Of a stretch of 55,061 nt of DNA, positions 17,248-26,697 are shown in pieces. Source of the DNA: Bacillota bacterium (GTDB lineage Bacteria > Bacillota > Sulfobacillia > Sulfobacillales > Sulfobacillaceae); contig JAJZZA010000017.1 of assembly GCA_021797825.1 (NCBI GenBank), positions 1 to 55,061 of the forward strand. Reading direction: 5' to 3'. Within the stretch, counting starts at the first letter, position 1. Each line of letters opens with the position of its first letter. A program made the translations under genes and the position numbers. The notes below the pieces were generated by a model. That model was given only the letters and a program-made list of their open reading frames with translations, was not told the origin of the DNA and did no database searches.

Positions 17248-18609
17248 CTATCCGCTTGCCAATTCCCGACCTTTGGGTTCAGGGGCCAACCACAGCGTCA
17301 GACCCATCCCGACCAGGTCTAAGACCCCGAACATCACGAGTGCGGCGGAGAGTCCAACGTGGGCGACAAAAATCGGCAGCACGAGAATACCGATTAACGC
17401 GCCCACCCGTGAGGATGCCGTAGCAAACCCATGGCCCGTAGCCCGCACCGATGTCGGGAAGACTTCCCCCGCATACACGTAGGTTAATTGCCCCGGCCCT
17501 TGATCGACCAACTGCACGATAATAAACATGGTTAAGAATAACCCGAATGCTGGATGATGCAACAGCCCAGTGATGATAAACGTGACCCCCAGCCCCAGAA
17601 ATCCCAACGATTGCAACCATTTCCGCCCGACTCTGTCGACCAAGAGCCACACCACGGCAATTCCGACGAGGGCGAAGGCCATGATTACCATTGACGCGAC
17701 CACGGAGGACGTCATCGTCGAACCTTTCAACATGGCGAAGATCGTCGGGGTAAACACTATCGTTGCATAATTGCCGACATCAAACACCATCCAGGTCAAC
17801 GAAGCGAACAGCGTTAGACGAATCAAGTCTCTGTGAAACAGTCGACCAAAGGCGGCCAATCTTTTCACCGGCTCGGTGTTCAGCCCGCCCCCGTCCTGCG
17901 TGTTGAGAGCGACCCCCGCATCCTTAGCGACTTGCTCGGCCACAGCCATTGCCTTGTCTTTTTGTCCGCTGGCGAGCAACCACCGAGGGGATTCAGGAAT
18001 GGAGCGGCGGCCCCAAATCACCAAAACAGCCGGAATGGCTCCAGACGCGAGCATCCACCGCCACGCATTCGGCCCCGTGTGCAACAGCAATAGGCTGACC
18101 AAATATGACGCGAGACCACCCACCACCCAAAACGCAATGGTGGTGACCATGAGCATACCGCGTCGGCGGTTGGGAGAAAATTCTGCGGTAAGAGTCGAAG
18201 AAATCGGATAGTCTGCGCCAAGGCCTACTCCCAAAAGAAACCGGAAAACGATCAGTTGGATCATGTTTTGCGAAATGGCGGCCAACAATGCAAAAACCAC
18301 AAAGAATACCAAATCCAATAAGTACATGGTTCGCCGACCGAAACGATCCGTGAGATTGCCAAAGATGAGCGAGCCTAACAACATCCCTACGACCGCGGCT
18401 GAACCCACCAGCCCCAGCAAAAACGGCGACGGGTTAAATTGGGGTTTGATGAATAGCATGGCCACCGAAATGATAGTAAGGTCATAGCCATCTAGAAACA
18501 ACCCCATGGCCGACAATAAGGTCAAACGGCGGATAAATTGACTGACCGGTAAATCTCCAAAATTTGTTCCGCTACCGGTCGATGGCGGATTCTGCACCAT
18601 TCTCCCCAT
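17248..18609 (-). CDS. MFS transporter, sugar-porter-like
   Basis: A 453-residue, twelve-helix major facilitator. It carries GNLTDRFGRRTMYLLD between TM2 and TM3, PESPRWLLASGQ after TM6 and LLVDRVGRKWLQ between TM8 and TM9, the signature set of sugar porters and related metabolite:H+ symporters. The first ATG (18618) lies against the GGGAGG box; the ATG at 18609, nine bases after it, is preferred. Substrate is unknown; its closeness to the DeoR and PfkB genes suggests a sugar or polyol. It has no operon partner downstream within 460 bases. Confidence 0.82.
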   Translation of the reverse strand: MGRMVQNPPSTGSGTNFGDLPVSQFIRRLTLLSAMGLFLDGYDLTIISVAMLFIKPQFNPSPFLLGLVGSAAVVGMLLGSLIFGNLTDRFGRRTMYLLDLVFFVVFALLAAISQNMIQLIVFRFLLGVGLGADYPISSTLTAEFSPNRRRGMLMVTTIAFWVVGGLASYLVSLLLLHTGPNAWRWMLASGAIPAVLVIWGRRSIPESPRWLLASGQKDKAMAVAEQVAKDAGVALNTQDGGGLNTEPVKRLAAFGRLFHRDLIRLTLFASLTWMVFDVGNYATIVFTPTIFAMLKGSTMTSSVVASMVIMAFALVGIAVVWLLVDRVGRKWLQSLGFLGLGVTFIITGLLHHPAFGLFLTMFIIVQLVDQGPGQLTYVYAGEVFPTSVRATGHGFATASSRVGALIGILVLPIFVAHVGLSAALVMFGVLDLVGMGLTLWLAPEPKGRELASG

Positions 18610-19581
18610 CTTACGCATCCTCCCTTAAAACGTCGGTTGAATCCATTTTCCAGCCTAGATGAAGTCCTCCTTAAAGGCGAAAGCACAGTAGGTGAAATTT
18701 AACAGGATGTGAACCCGTACGCACCGACAAGAAGTCCACAAATCAACAATATCTTCTTAATTATGCCACGGTGATCATCATTGCATTGTTGTTTTGTGTG
18801 GTCTTCATTATACTTTGATGGTGTTTCGGTTGCAAGTATGTTCGCAATATACCGACGTTTCCAAAATGACACCCCGTTGCGGTAATCGAATTCCTGTGCA
18901 CCAACTCGAAAGCAGAACTTCGATACCAGCCTGAGTGATGGAATCAAATACCGGATGGACATGGGGTGGAAGACCGGATATGGGCGCTAGATGAATCCAT
19001 TATCGACCGACCCGTCCCGAATCCTGGTGAGCAATCCGCACAAGCGGACCGGCGCAACCTGGTTGAATCCCGGTCCTCACGGCATTTCCCCCCATACGTC
19101 GCCGCGACAGCTGCCTGTTGTCACGAGACACGGGAGTTTGTCCGTCCACGCAGGCGAACGGCCGCCGGACGGGCAGATTGTCATGCACGATATATCTAAA
19201 TCGTCGCTGGTCCCCTGCGGGGTTCCCGACGTTGAGGCAGGTCTAGTCCCCAGGGCATGGTCGCCGTCGGCAGACGGCCTGGCCATCGCGTCGCACCAAG
19301 CCCTCTGCGCTGCCTCTTGGGACCGGAACCGGCACCGCCAACCTCCGCACTCACCGCTTGGTGAATGTGACCCCTTCTGATCCTGGTGGTCCACCGCAAT
19401 CTCACGTTCTCTATTGACTTCCGAGGACCTTTGTTCGAGACCTTGCGCGTAGCGATTCCTCGGATTTCGGCACCCATCCTCTGTTAAGACCCGGGGAATC
19501 CACGGAGTCCGCCTGTCTTGACACCCTGCAAGTGGTGAACGGTTTTCGGAAAGTCGGCGGAGCAAACCGAAAATCGCGTAG
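18610..19581. other. Long stretch without a supported gene
   Basis: About 970 bases. It has an AT-richer part (18710-18860) and a GC-rich part with overlapping open frames on both strands (19077-19565 minus, 18991-19380 plus). None has a ribosome binding site or a motif I know. The GC-rich part could be decayed mobile-element sequence. Confidence 0.35.
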
Positions 19582-19617
19582 TATAATCGGGATAGGCTTC
19601 GCGAAGGAGGTTTAGAG
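19582..19617 (+). promoter_or_regulatory. -10 box and strong ribosome binding site of the 76-residue gene
   Basis: A perfect TATAAT lies at 19582-19587; no good -35 box is visible at the proper distance. AAGGAGG follows at 19604-19610, ten bases before ATG 19621. Together they support the small gene as real. Confidence 0.5.
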
Positions 19618-19620
19618 ACG

Positions 19621-19851
19621 ATGAGTCTGGACTGTCAGCATCTTCGGGAACAGTGCCATGTCATTTTGGCGTTGCTGGATGACATTGACCGTTATGGTTG
19701 CGAAGGATATACGTATGTTGACACCAACCATTCCCTCAAAGAACGCCTGATGCATACGGTTGACGCGTTAGAGCAGTCGCTTGATCAAGATTCCGCGCCT
19801 CCCCTGCCAACCCCGTCAACCCGCTGGCGTCAGGTTCCGGATGCGGGATAG
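19621..19851 (+). CDS. Small hypothetical protein, 76 residues
   Basis: A short, acidic, soluble protein with an N-terminal helical region (LREQCHVILALLDDIDRYG), a tyrosine-rich turn (CEGYTYVDTNHS), a second helix (LKERLMHTVDALEQSL) and a proline-rich tail. A strong GGAGG ribosome binding site and an upstream TATAAT support expression. I do not recognise a family. It has no operon partner; the aquaporin gene starts 470 bases later. Confidence 0.55.
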   Translation: MSLDCQHLREQCHVILALLDDIDRYGCEGYTYVDTNHSLKERLMHTVDALEQSLDQDSAPPLPTPSTRWRQVPDAG

Positions 19852-20284
19852 CCGGCATCGAACTGCAATTTCAGGCAGTTGCACGGATTCATGCCGACGC
19901 GACGGCACGAGAAGCCGCTCCCCCAGGCGGAACACCGCAGGTGAGCGCCCAGAGAAGCGACTTCCCTTTGCCCCTCGCGAGAATTCGTGGAGAAGTCCCC
20001 ATGGAGGGTGGGCGAACCCGCTCCAAGAATCTTGGCCTTTGACGATTTCCAGAGGCCTCACCGCGTTGGGATTCCGGTGAAGTTACCGGCAATCGAGGGC
20101 GTGCGAGAATGACCGCGGAGTGCAGCGCAACACCGCGGCCTGCGTTGAAAGCAGCGCGTGCTCAGTGATGCCAGCCTATCCCCAGACGGCCCGGTGAGGC
20201 GGCGCCGGCATCACGGCCGAACTCGTGCCAGTTGGAACCTGGACTATTTCGCGCCCATTGCCCAAGGACCCCAAGAAAACTGAG
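19852..20284. other. No supported gene
   Basis: About 430 GC-rich bases between the small gene and the aquaporin promoter; only short, motif-free frames. Confidence 0.4.
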
Positions 20285-20313
20285 TTGACGCATAGTCTTA
20301 ACTGTCCAACAAT
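20285..20313 (+). promoter_or_regulatory. Promoter of the aquaporin gene, possibly leaderless
   Basis: TTGACG (20285-20290) and AACAAT (20308-20313) are 17 bases apart. Only seven bases separate the -10 box from ATG 20321, and no Shine-Dalgarno sequence is present there, so the transcript may start at the ATG. Confidence 0.45.
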
Positions 20314-20320
20314 ACTTCGT

Positions 20321-21133
20321 ATGGAGAAGAAGGGAACGCTGACGAAGCCCTGGTTCAATTTAGCCTTATCAGAATTTATCGGCACCGCCCTGTTAATTGC
20401 CGTGGGATGTTCTTTTGTGGTGCTTGATTTCGCCTCAGGGAGTCCGATGGTGCATGCCGTGCCGAACGCCGGTTTGCGGCGCGCCATTACTGGGTTCTTG
20501 TTTGGATCCGCTGGAGGTCTCATAGCTCTGTCCAAAGTCGGCAAAGCGAGCGGCGCTCACATTAACCCAGTCGTCACACTGGCATTTTGGCTACAACACA
20601 AGATGTCGGGGAAACTGGCCATGCTTTACGTCCTTGCGCAATGCGCCGGAGCCATTACTGGAGCCTACGCACTGACGATGTGGGGTGCTTGGGCCGCCAG
20701 CACCCATTATGCCGCGACGATTCCCGGTCCAACCGGTAATATCATTGCAACGGGCGGCGAAGCCGCCGCCACTTTCTGCCTTATCGTGGGGTTGTTTCTG
20801 TTTTTGGGTCACCACCGGATACGCCGTTTCACCCCAGCCCTGTTTGCCCCGCTGTATGCCGTAATGGTTTATCTAGAAGCACCGCTGTCGGGAACCAGTA
20901 CCAATCCTGCGCGGAGTTTGGGGCCAGCGCTGGTGTCGCACGTGTGGACAGGATGGTGGGCATATTGGATCGGGCCAACGTTTGGCAGCGTCCTCGCGGT
21001 TGCCTTTCTGTCAGCCGTCATGCCACTTATTAATTGGGAGGTGGAAGTGGCCAAATTATATTACTTCCATCATGATCCCCACGGGGTGTTTCACCGATCA
21101 TCCCGCTCTACCAGCTCCATGGGTGTAGGTTAG
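20321..21133 (+). CDS. MIP-family aquaporin/glycerol-type channel
   Basis: A 270-residue channel with six helices and the two half-helix loops of the MIP family. The first loop reads SGAHINPVVTL, with NPV in place of the canonical NPA. The second reads GTSTNPARSLGPAL with a normal NPA. The arginine after the second NPA (selectivity filter) is present. Start is ATG 20321; the open frame extends upstream but without family similarity. It would conduct water or small neutral solutes across the cytoplasmic membrane. It stands alone. Confidence 0.85.
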   Translation: MEKKGTLTKPWFNLALSEFIGTALLIAVGCSFVVLDFASGSPMVHAVPNAGLRRAITGFLFGSAGGLIALSKVGKASGAHINPVVTLAFWLQHKMSGKLAMLYVLAQCAGAITGAYALTMWGAWAASTHYAATIPGPTGNIIATGGEAAATFCLIVGLFLFLGHHRIRRFTPALFAPLYAVMVYLEAPLSGTSTNPARSLGPALVSHVWTGWWAYWIGPTFGSVLAVAFLSAVMPLINWEVEVAKLYYFHHDPHGVFHRSSRSTSSMGVG

Positions 21134-21651
21134 TTGCGTGCAATGGTTGAATCGACAGGAAGATCTCCAGTTGTTGTCCCGGCCAGGCGTTGCGCCAGCT
21201 GACCATGCAAGGGATGACCCGTGCAGTGACTACCCACAGTGGCCCACATTCTAAGGAAATGACCGCGCCATCTAACCCAGTAGGGTTGAGACCGGCGTTT
21301 AAGGGGCAGGCCTCCCCCCCAACCTGGTTTGCCAGCATCTATGGGTGAACCGTGGGGTCGGTTCGATAGCAGCTCGCCCGCTGGCCGCGTTGGGTCTCTG
21401 GATGGATGTTCGGAAGACCGTATGGTGGTCCGCTGGACCTCGGTGTCCTAGACGAAATTCTATGACGTAACGTCTTAAATCGCCCCAATCGAAAAACACC
21501 GGGTTAGACACGGTGTCGAGTCCAAGGACTGCCGCAATGACTCCCCGCACAACGCTGCCCGGTTTTGTCCCCGCCTGGGCGCTGTCGCGTCCAGACGGGG
21601 AATGCGGGGCACTTCGCTCCACGCACGGGGACAGGCGAGACACAGCCCCCA
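21134..21651. other. No supported gene
   Basis: About 520 bases between convergent genes. Minus-strand frames at 21108-21338 and 21299-21724 have no ribosome binding site or known motif; they may be debris. Confidence 0.4.
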
Positions 21652-22335
21652 TTACTGGGATTGCGGTTTGGGCAGATAAGGCTCCAACGCGTGCGCGAGT
21701 TGGGCTACTGGCATCGACTGGCACCAGACTCGGCCGGGCCCAGCGAGCGCAGCCAAAAACAGTCCTTCGTCTCCAAAAATGCGATTACGGATCCCCCGCA
21801 CCGTGGTAATGCTAAAATCAACGCTGCTCTCGAACATTCCCACGTGTCCGGGATGCACCAACAGACGCTGGCCCGGGTTCAAGTCGTAGGTGACAATCTC
21901 CCCGGACAGTTCCACCCAAGCCGTACCGCGCCCCTCCAATTTTTGCAGGACAAAGCCGTCCCCGCCGAACAGTCCGGCTCCAAGACGTCGCTGAAACCCG
22001 ACGGAGATCTGAATTTCGGGAGTGCCGGCAAGAAAGCCTCGCGCGTGGACTAACACCGGTCTGCCGGACACGACCGACGTCTCGAGAATTTGGCCCGGGA
22101 GCGTCGCCGCGAACGCGACGCTGCCGGGTCCGCTGAAAGTCGTCCAAAACCATCCACCGCCTCCAACGGCACGGCGGACGGCCCCAAATATGCCGCCATG
22201 GTCGAGCGCAGTCGTCTGCATTCGTACGCTGTCACTCATCCAAGATAGGCGGCCCGCCTCGGCAACAATAGATTCGGCGCCAACCAGGCCGATTTCCAAC
22301 ACAGGTAACGTTGTGCCATGAATTCTTGCTTCCAT
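21652..22335 (-). CDS. AIM24/TIGR00266-family protein
   Basis: A 227-residue beta-rich protein. The N-terminus (GTTLPVLEIGLVGAESIVAE followed by AGRLSWMSD) and the FLAGTPEI and LQKLEGRGTAWVELSG segments match the AIM24 (TIGR00266) family. That family folds as a beta-prism-like barrel and has no known catalytic role in bacteria. ATG 22335 is chosen because the family similarity begins there, although the nearest GGGAGG is about 30 bases upstream. The glycine-rich FGGDGFVLQ segment is typical. It stands alone; function unknown. Confidence 0.75.
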   Translation of the reverse strand: MEARIHGTTLPVLEIGLVGAESIVAEAGRLSWMSDSVRMQTTALDHGGIFGAVRRAVGGGGWFWTTFSGPGSVAFAATLPGQILETSVVSGRPVLVHARGFLAGTPEIQISVGFQRRLGAGLFGGDGFVLQKLEGRGTAWVELSGEIVTYDLNPGQRLLVHPGHVGMFESSVDFSITTVRGIRNRIFGDEGLFLAALAGPGRVWCQSMPVAQLAHALEPYLPKPQSQ

Positions 22336-22789
22336 CGTAGGGGCACCAGCAAGATGGTGCCGCACCTCCCTTCTTGATGGAAACATGGCCTTGGAATCCC
22401 AGGCCGACATTGAGCACGTTGATGCGGGGCAGAGTGGTTGAGTTCCGTCTCGATTGTATCTCGGGCCAAGCCAGGACGCCATACATTCGATAAACAAATG
22501 CGCGGCAGCCGATTGTAAGAGCACCCGCGCAGGCTACGCTCCAAACATCCCGCGCCGAGACTTGGAGGCTCACTATTGGCACGGGTTGATGTTGAGGGAC
22601 ACCGTGTGATCCGGGTCCGCAGGCAACGCCTTAACTCCCGACGCCGGGAAATCCTTTAACTGCGTCGACCCGGGCCTCCGAAGCCAGCACATGCTGGCCC
22701 CGAACGATACCAGCGACAGACCTCGGGGCCATCTTAAGCAAGTCAGTGGATGATGGGGTGTGGTTGCCGCTGGTTACCGGCGATGCGCC
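22336..22789. other. No supported gene
   Basis: About 450 bases between two minus-strand genes. Overlapping minus frames at 22232-22582 conflict with the AIM24 gene and show no motifs. Confidence 0.4.
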
Positions 22790-25081
22790 TCATTTCGGAC
22801 GCAGCCGAAACCAGGAATGCGTCTTCATCCCGGGACCCAACGGAAAAAATTGACCGTTGAGATAGGGTTCCAGCAAATTATCATATTGAGCGGATAAAGG
22901 ATGACCCGATTGACCCGTAAGATGCACCGCGACACTCTCCTCCGGTCGCGCGGCCAGCATAATTTGACGGTAACTCGGCATAAACGACACCAGGCGAGGC
23001 CACGGCAACTCGGGATCGAGCGCAAATGCCGCCTGCCGCGGCGTATACAAGTCCCCTGCTATGGGAAGATTTCGTCGCCCAAACAGCGGTTTGAGCAATT
23101 TCACCTGGGTGAAAGGATGAAACCCTTCGGCTTGATGCGCCTTGCCCCAACTCCATTGGGCCAGGTCGGGCCCAAACCAATGTTTCCCTGTCTGGGTTGC
23201 CCGTTCGACTGCGGTAAACAAGTCGATGGTTTCCCACAAAGAAAGCACGAGCGGTCCGATACGTTCTCCCAAAAGGACCCAAAGACGTTCGGGAAACGGA
23301 TGGGTTCCCGGCACACCTGGTTTAACGTCGTAAAAAAACGGCTGGTCGAGGACCTCCTTTAAAGATCTGGGCAACGCCTCCAGCATGAAAAGATACAATG
23401 CCGTGACAGCCGGGCTGTCGGATGTAGCTTGGCCGTCGAACGATGCCAACAATCGTCGCCAGTTTTCCGGCAGCGCACTCCATTGGCGAAGTTTACCCGC
23501 AATTTGGTCCAGAGGTGCGGAATAGACATCCATTTGAATTTTGGCGAAACTATCCCGATCATGCAAAGGCTCCGCCGTCAACAGGGCCTCAATGCGTTTT
23601 GCGCGATGACCTAGGCTAAAACGGCCAAATACAAAAACATCGGCCTCTGGCCCTACGACCGCGTTATTAGCGGTAATCGCGTAACCTTGAGCCGGATCCA
23701 GCATTCGGGGCACTTCCGCCCAATCAACCCATCCCGTCCACTGGGTACTCTTGGTATTGCCATTCACGCAGCCAACCCAGGGACCGTTCCCGCGGGTAGG
23801 GATGCGCGCCGCGCACGCATATCCGATATGGCCGTCGCGGTCAGCATACACAAAGTTTTGCGCCGGGACCCACCACTCTGCCAAGGCGTTCACAAAACTT
23901 TCCCAGTCATGCGCCCTATTCAAGCGGAGTATCGCTTGCATGATCGGCAACGGCTGAAAGCCCGTCCAAGCCAGAGCGATCTTGCAACCATCCACGTCTT
24001 CGTGAATTATCGGCCCAACATGGGAGTCGTAACATGGCAGAACGTGATCAGGTTTGCCACGCACCTGAAAAATCTCTTGCCGCTGCGTAAGGGAGGTTTG
24101 CTCTCCATCCAGCATGTACGTCAACCCATCTGACTCCATATGAATCCGGTAGAGGTCTTGCACATCGGGATCGACATTGGTAACACCCCAGGCGAGATCG
24201 TGATTTTGCCCGATGATAATCCCCGGCGCACCGGGCAAGGTGGCTCCGAAAGCCGCCAGCGAACCGCCTTCAATAAACATTTCGTACCATATGGAAGGCA
24301 ATTGCGGCATCAAATGCGGATCGTTGGCCAACAACGGCGTTCCATTCTTGCTATGCGCCCCGTCTACCACCCAGTTGTTGGACCCGACGCCAATCGTGCC
24401 CCAAGCCAGCGGACTGCCGGTTCCCGGTATGATGGTGATATGCGGCACTCCCTCCAGAGGTCCGAATAGCCACTCCCGTATCTCCCGCATCTCCTTAACC
24501 TGTTCATATCCCCACTTGGCAGTCCAGATGGTGTTCAGCGTCCACGCCAACTGATAGACCAAGAGATTGCTGTCATCAACCGTCCAGGGCCGCAAGGCCT
24601 GCTTGAGAAAGCGATATTCGGGAGGGAGCGGATTTTGGCCAAAAGCCAGGTTGACTCCTTTGACGTACGCATCCGCGCATTGCCGGGTATCCTCGGTCCA
24701 AGTCCCGGAAGCTTTTTTCGCCCAGTAGGACAAATTCAACCGGCGCATAAAATGGTCATAGGGCACCGCGCTCTCACCCACCAGTTCCGCCAATTGCCCG
24801 GCTGGGACTCTCCGCGATAAATCCATTTGAAAAGCCCGTTCACGTCCATGCAGATACCCTTGCGCGAACAACGCATCGAACATAGACTGCGCATCGATGC
24901 GGGGAACCCCAGCCTCATCCCAGCGCACTTCCACCGGGTGATCCAAACCCTCTTGCACCAGCACTTCTTTAGCCATCTTAGGTGGCGGCTTTAGGATTCC
25001 GAGCCAGGTGAACAAGTGGCTGGTCCGGCGAAATCCCCGTAAATGAAAATCCGCGCCGTCTTTGGGTCGTCGCAACGTCAT
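22790..25081 (-). CDS. Penicillin acylase-family Ntn hydrolase
   Basis: A 763-residue precursor of the penicillin G acylase / acyl-homoserine-lactone acylase family. The early part has GVPRIDAQSMFDALFAQGYL and HGRERAFQMDLSRR. The autocatalytic cleavage site is GVGS|NNWVV with the new N-terminal nucleophile Ser at about residue 234, followed by LLANDPHLMPQLPSIWYE. It would cleave amide bonds. No clear signal peptide is seen, so it may be cytoplasmic, unlike most relatives. ATG 25081 follows GAGGTGAG closely. It stands alone. Substrate unknown; the acyl-peptide, beta-lactam or AHL class cannot be separated by eye. Confidence 0.85.
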   Translation of the reverse strand: MTLRRPKDGADFHLRGFRRTSHLFTWLGILKPPPKMAKEVLVQEGLDHPVEVRWDEAGVPRIDAQSMFDALFAQGYLHGRERAFQMDLSRRVPAGQLAELVGESAVPYDHFMRRLNLSYWAKKASGTWTEDTRQCADAYVKGVNLAFGQNPLPPEYRFLKQALRPWTVDDSNLLVYQLAWTLNTIWTAKWGYEQVKEMREIREWLFGPLEGVPHITIIPGTGSPLAWGTIGVGSNNWVVDGAHSKNGTPLLANDPHLMPQLPSIWYEMFIEGGSLAAFGATLPGAPGIIIGQNHDLAWGVTNVDPDVQDLYRIHMESDGLTYMLDGEQTSLTQRQEIFQVRGKPDHVLPCYDSHVGPIIHEDVDGCKIALAWTGFQPLPIMQAILRLNRAHDWESFVNALAEWWVPAQNFVYADRDGHIGYACAARIPTRGNGPWVGCVNGNTKSTQWTGWVDWAEVPRMLDPAQGYAITANNAVVGPEADVFVFGRFSLGHRAKRIEALLTAEPLHDRDSFAKIQMDVYSAPLDQIAGKLRQWSALPENWRRLLASFDGQATSDSPAVTALYLFMLEALPRSLKEVLDQPFFYDVKPGVPGTHPFPERLWVLLGERIGPLVLSLWETIDLFTAVERATQTGKHWFGPDLAQWSWGKAHQAEGFHPFTQVKLLKPLFGRRNLPIAGDLYTPRQAAFALDPELPWPRLVSFMPSYRQIMLAARPEESVAVHLTGQSGHPLSAQYDNLLEPYLNGQFFPLGPGMKTHSWFRLRPK

Positions 25082-25426
25082 TCTCACCTCTTCTGAAATT
25101 CTACACTCAAAGCCCACTCTACAATTCCGTGAGTATTTTGACTATATGGCCCATGCATCCTTTCTATGAAACATCCCATTCAGGCGACCGCGCTGCTCCC
25201 CATCTCCGTCGATACGTGAGAGGTCTTCGCCAAACGAGAGACCTGGCGGCCACGCGACATAACAAAACGAGCGACCTTTAGTCTGCAAGATGTCCCCTAT
25301 GCGCCCCAGCGTGCCTCCGTGTCGCCGTCGTATTGCCAGGTCCCGTTTCGGACGGGGACGTGCCGACCCGGACTCGGCGCGGCAAGCACAGCGAATCTGC
25401 CATTTGATCGGCAACGGCAGTTGCCA
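25082..25426. other. No supported gene
   Basis: About 345 bases between the acylase gene and the small plasmid-type gene. A long minus frame crosses it (25278-25961), but that frame overlaps the conserved small gene in another frame and is rejected. Confidence 0.4.
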
Positions 25427-25708
25427 TTAATATTCTTCCGGCAGTAAAAGGGTGGTTGCAGCGCGGTCCGCTTCGGTTATGATCCAGACGGTCCAGGGCG
25501 GATTGCGATTTTTGTACACGGAGAAGAGACGCAATCCTGCACGCAACGCCAAGTCGTTTTCCTGCCAGTCTTCTACGCCGATTTCTCCCCAATCCCCGGT
25601 CGCATGCCGGACCAAAAGCTGACCCAGAGGCACCGGATGCCGTTGAGTCAAAGCCAGAATCCCCGGCGTACAATAGATGCTTCCCAAGGCAAACCCGCAG
25701 CTTGACAT
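25427..25708 (-). CDS. Small conserved plasmid-type protein
   Basis: A 93-residue protein with VPLGQLLVRHATGDWGEIG, a repeated acidic middle (DWQENDLALRAG), and the ending VWIITEADRAATTLLLPEEY. I know this pattern from small proteins, often annotated only as plasmid-related, that occur on plasmids and in integrated elements of many bacteria; their function is not established. ATG 25708 is preceded by AAAGGAG about eight bases upstream. It lies 340 bases downstream of the TadC gene and marks the left side of the Tad/T4SS block, which fits an element origin. Confidence 0.65.
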   Translation of the reverse strand: MSSCGFALGSIYCTPGILALTQRHPVPLGQLLVRHATGDWGEIGVEDWQENDLALRAGLRLFSVYKNRNPPWTVWIITEADRAATTLLLPEEY

Positions 25709-26049
25709 CAGCCTGCTCCTTTACGATTGCATGCACCGATCCCCATATTGGACGCCCGTTCAGACCGAAGGCGCGCACCGGTTGTGCCAAATCCGCACCG
25801 GTCCCCTTATTCTTTGGCCCGCTGTCCCCCGCTCGCATCGCTAACGGATCATGTCCGCCAAACACGGGGGCGTCGGCAATAGACAATCTGCGATCTGCGA
25901 TGGTGTCAGCCGACGCCGCGCCATCGTTTGGCGATGGGTTGTTCGGTTGGTTCACCGCCAATATGGCAGTGCCGTTTTCTTTTCAGTAGACACCCCTGTG
26001 GCGTTTGCCCGGTGTGCCACACGGTTTTGGGGGATGAACGTGTTGCCGG
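25709..26049. other. Spacer between TadC gene and the plasmid-type gene
   Basis: About 340 bases. A minus frame from TTG 25961 is open but has no motif or ribosome binding site; nothing is supported. Confidence 0.4.
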
Positions 26050-26697
26050 CTAAAGCGTCAACCATCCACTTTGGAGCATGTCCGCCATCGGCGCCACGAA
26101 CATCGCCAACACGTTCACCAGCAGGACAGCGGGAATCACGGTAAGCCACAAAGGATCTTTTTGCCGCTGCAGTTCTTCCTCCAGTTGAAGCCGGTCTTCC
26201 ATCTCTTCCGCCTGGACCAACGTGTCCTCGGGCGATAGGCCGTGCCGGGCACCGTGCAGCATCATGGCGGAGACGATCTCACCTTCCGGTCCCGGGTATT
26301 GTCGGCGAAACGTGGTCAAGCCGTTATGATGGTCGCGCGCACTCGCCAAACCAAACGCCAGCTCCCGCAGGTTTTTGGAGAGGCCGGGCTCGGCCGGCAT
26401 GGAGGCGTCCACCGCTTGCCAAAACGTTAATCCCGCCGAAAGATATACAGCCAACAACCGCCAAAATCTGACCAAATCCCGGCGACTGCGCTGCAACACC
26501 GTGCGGCCACCGCGAACTCGGCGACGTCCCAGCAAAGCCACGCCGGTAAGGGCGACCACCGTCCCGTCGGTCAACGTAGGGTTTATCACCAAGCCCGGCA
26601 ACAACCCGGCCCACGCCCATCCCCAGCCCAACCGACGCTCGTCGCCGAGATAGCGCTGCAGCGCCACGGCGATGAGAAACGCGCCCAACGCACTCAT
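26050..26697 (-). CDS. tadC: TadC-like inner-membrane platform protein
   Basis: A 215-residue protein of the type II secretion F / TadC class, with N-terminal membrane helices, a cytoplasmic helical domain (LVRFWRLLAVYLSAGLTFWQ, then LRELAFGLASARDHHNGL) and a final helix pair (LTVIPAVLLVNVLAMFVAP). The start overlaps the TadB stop by four bases (ATGA). With TadB it forms the membrane platform of a Tad-type machine, on which the TadA ATPase acts. It is shorter than many TadC proteins at the N-terminus. Confidence 0.7.
   Translation of the reverse strand: MSALGAFLIAVALQRYLGDERRLGWGWAWAGLLPGLVINPTLTDGTVVALTGVALLGRRRVRGGRTVLQRSRRDLVRFWRLLAVYLSAGLTFWQAVDASMPAEPGLSKNLRELAFGLASARDHHNGLTTFRRQYPGPEGEIVSAMMLHGARHGLSPEDTLVQAEEMEDRLQLEEELQRQKDPLWLTVIPAVLLVNVLAMFVAPMADMLQSGWLTL

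Noticed and set aside
19077-19565. Minus-strand frame of 162 codons and overlapping frames
   Set aside because: No ribosome binding site, no recognisable motif, frames open on both strands; possibly debris, not called as a gene.
25278-25961. Long minus-strand frame of 227 codons
   Set aside because: It overlaps the conserved 93-residue plasmid-type gene in another frame, has no ribosome binding site and only low-complexity residues.
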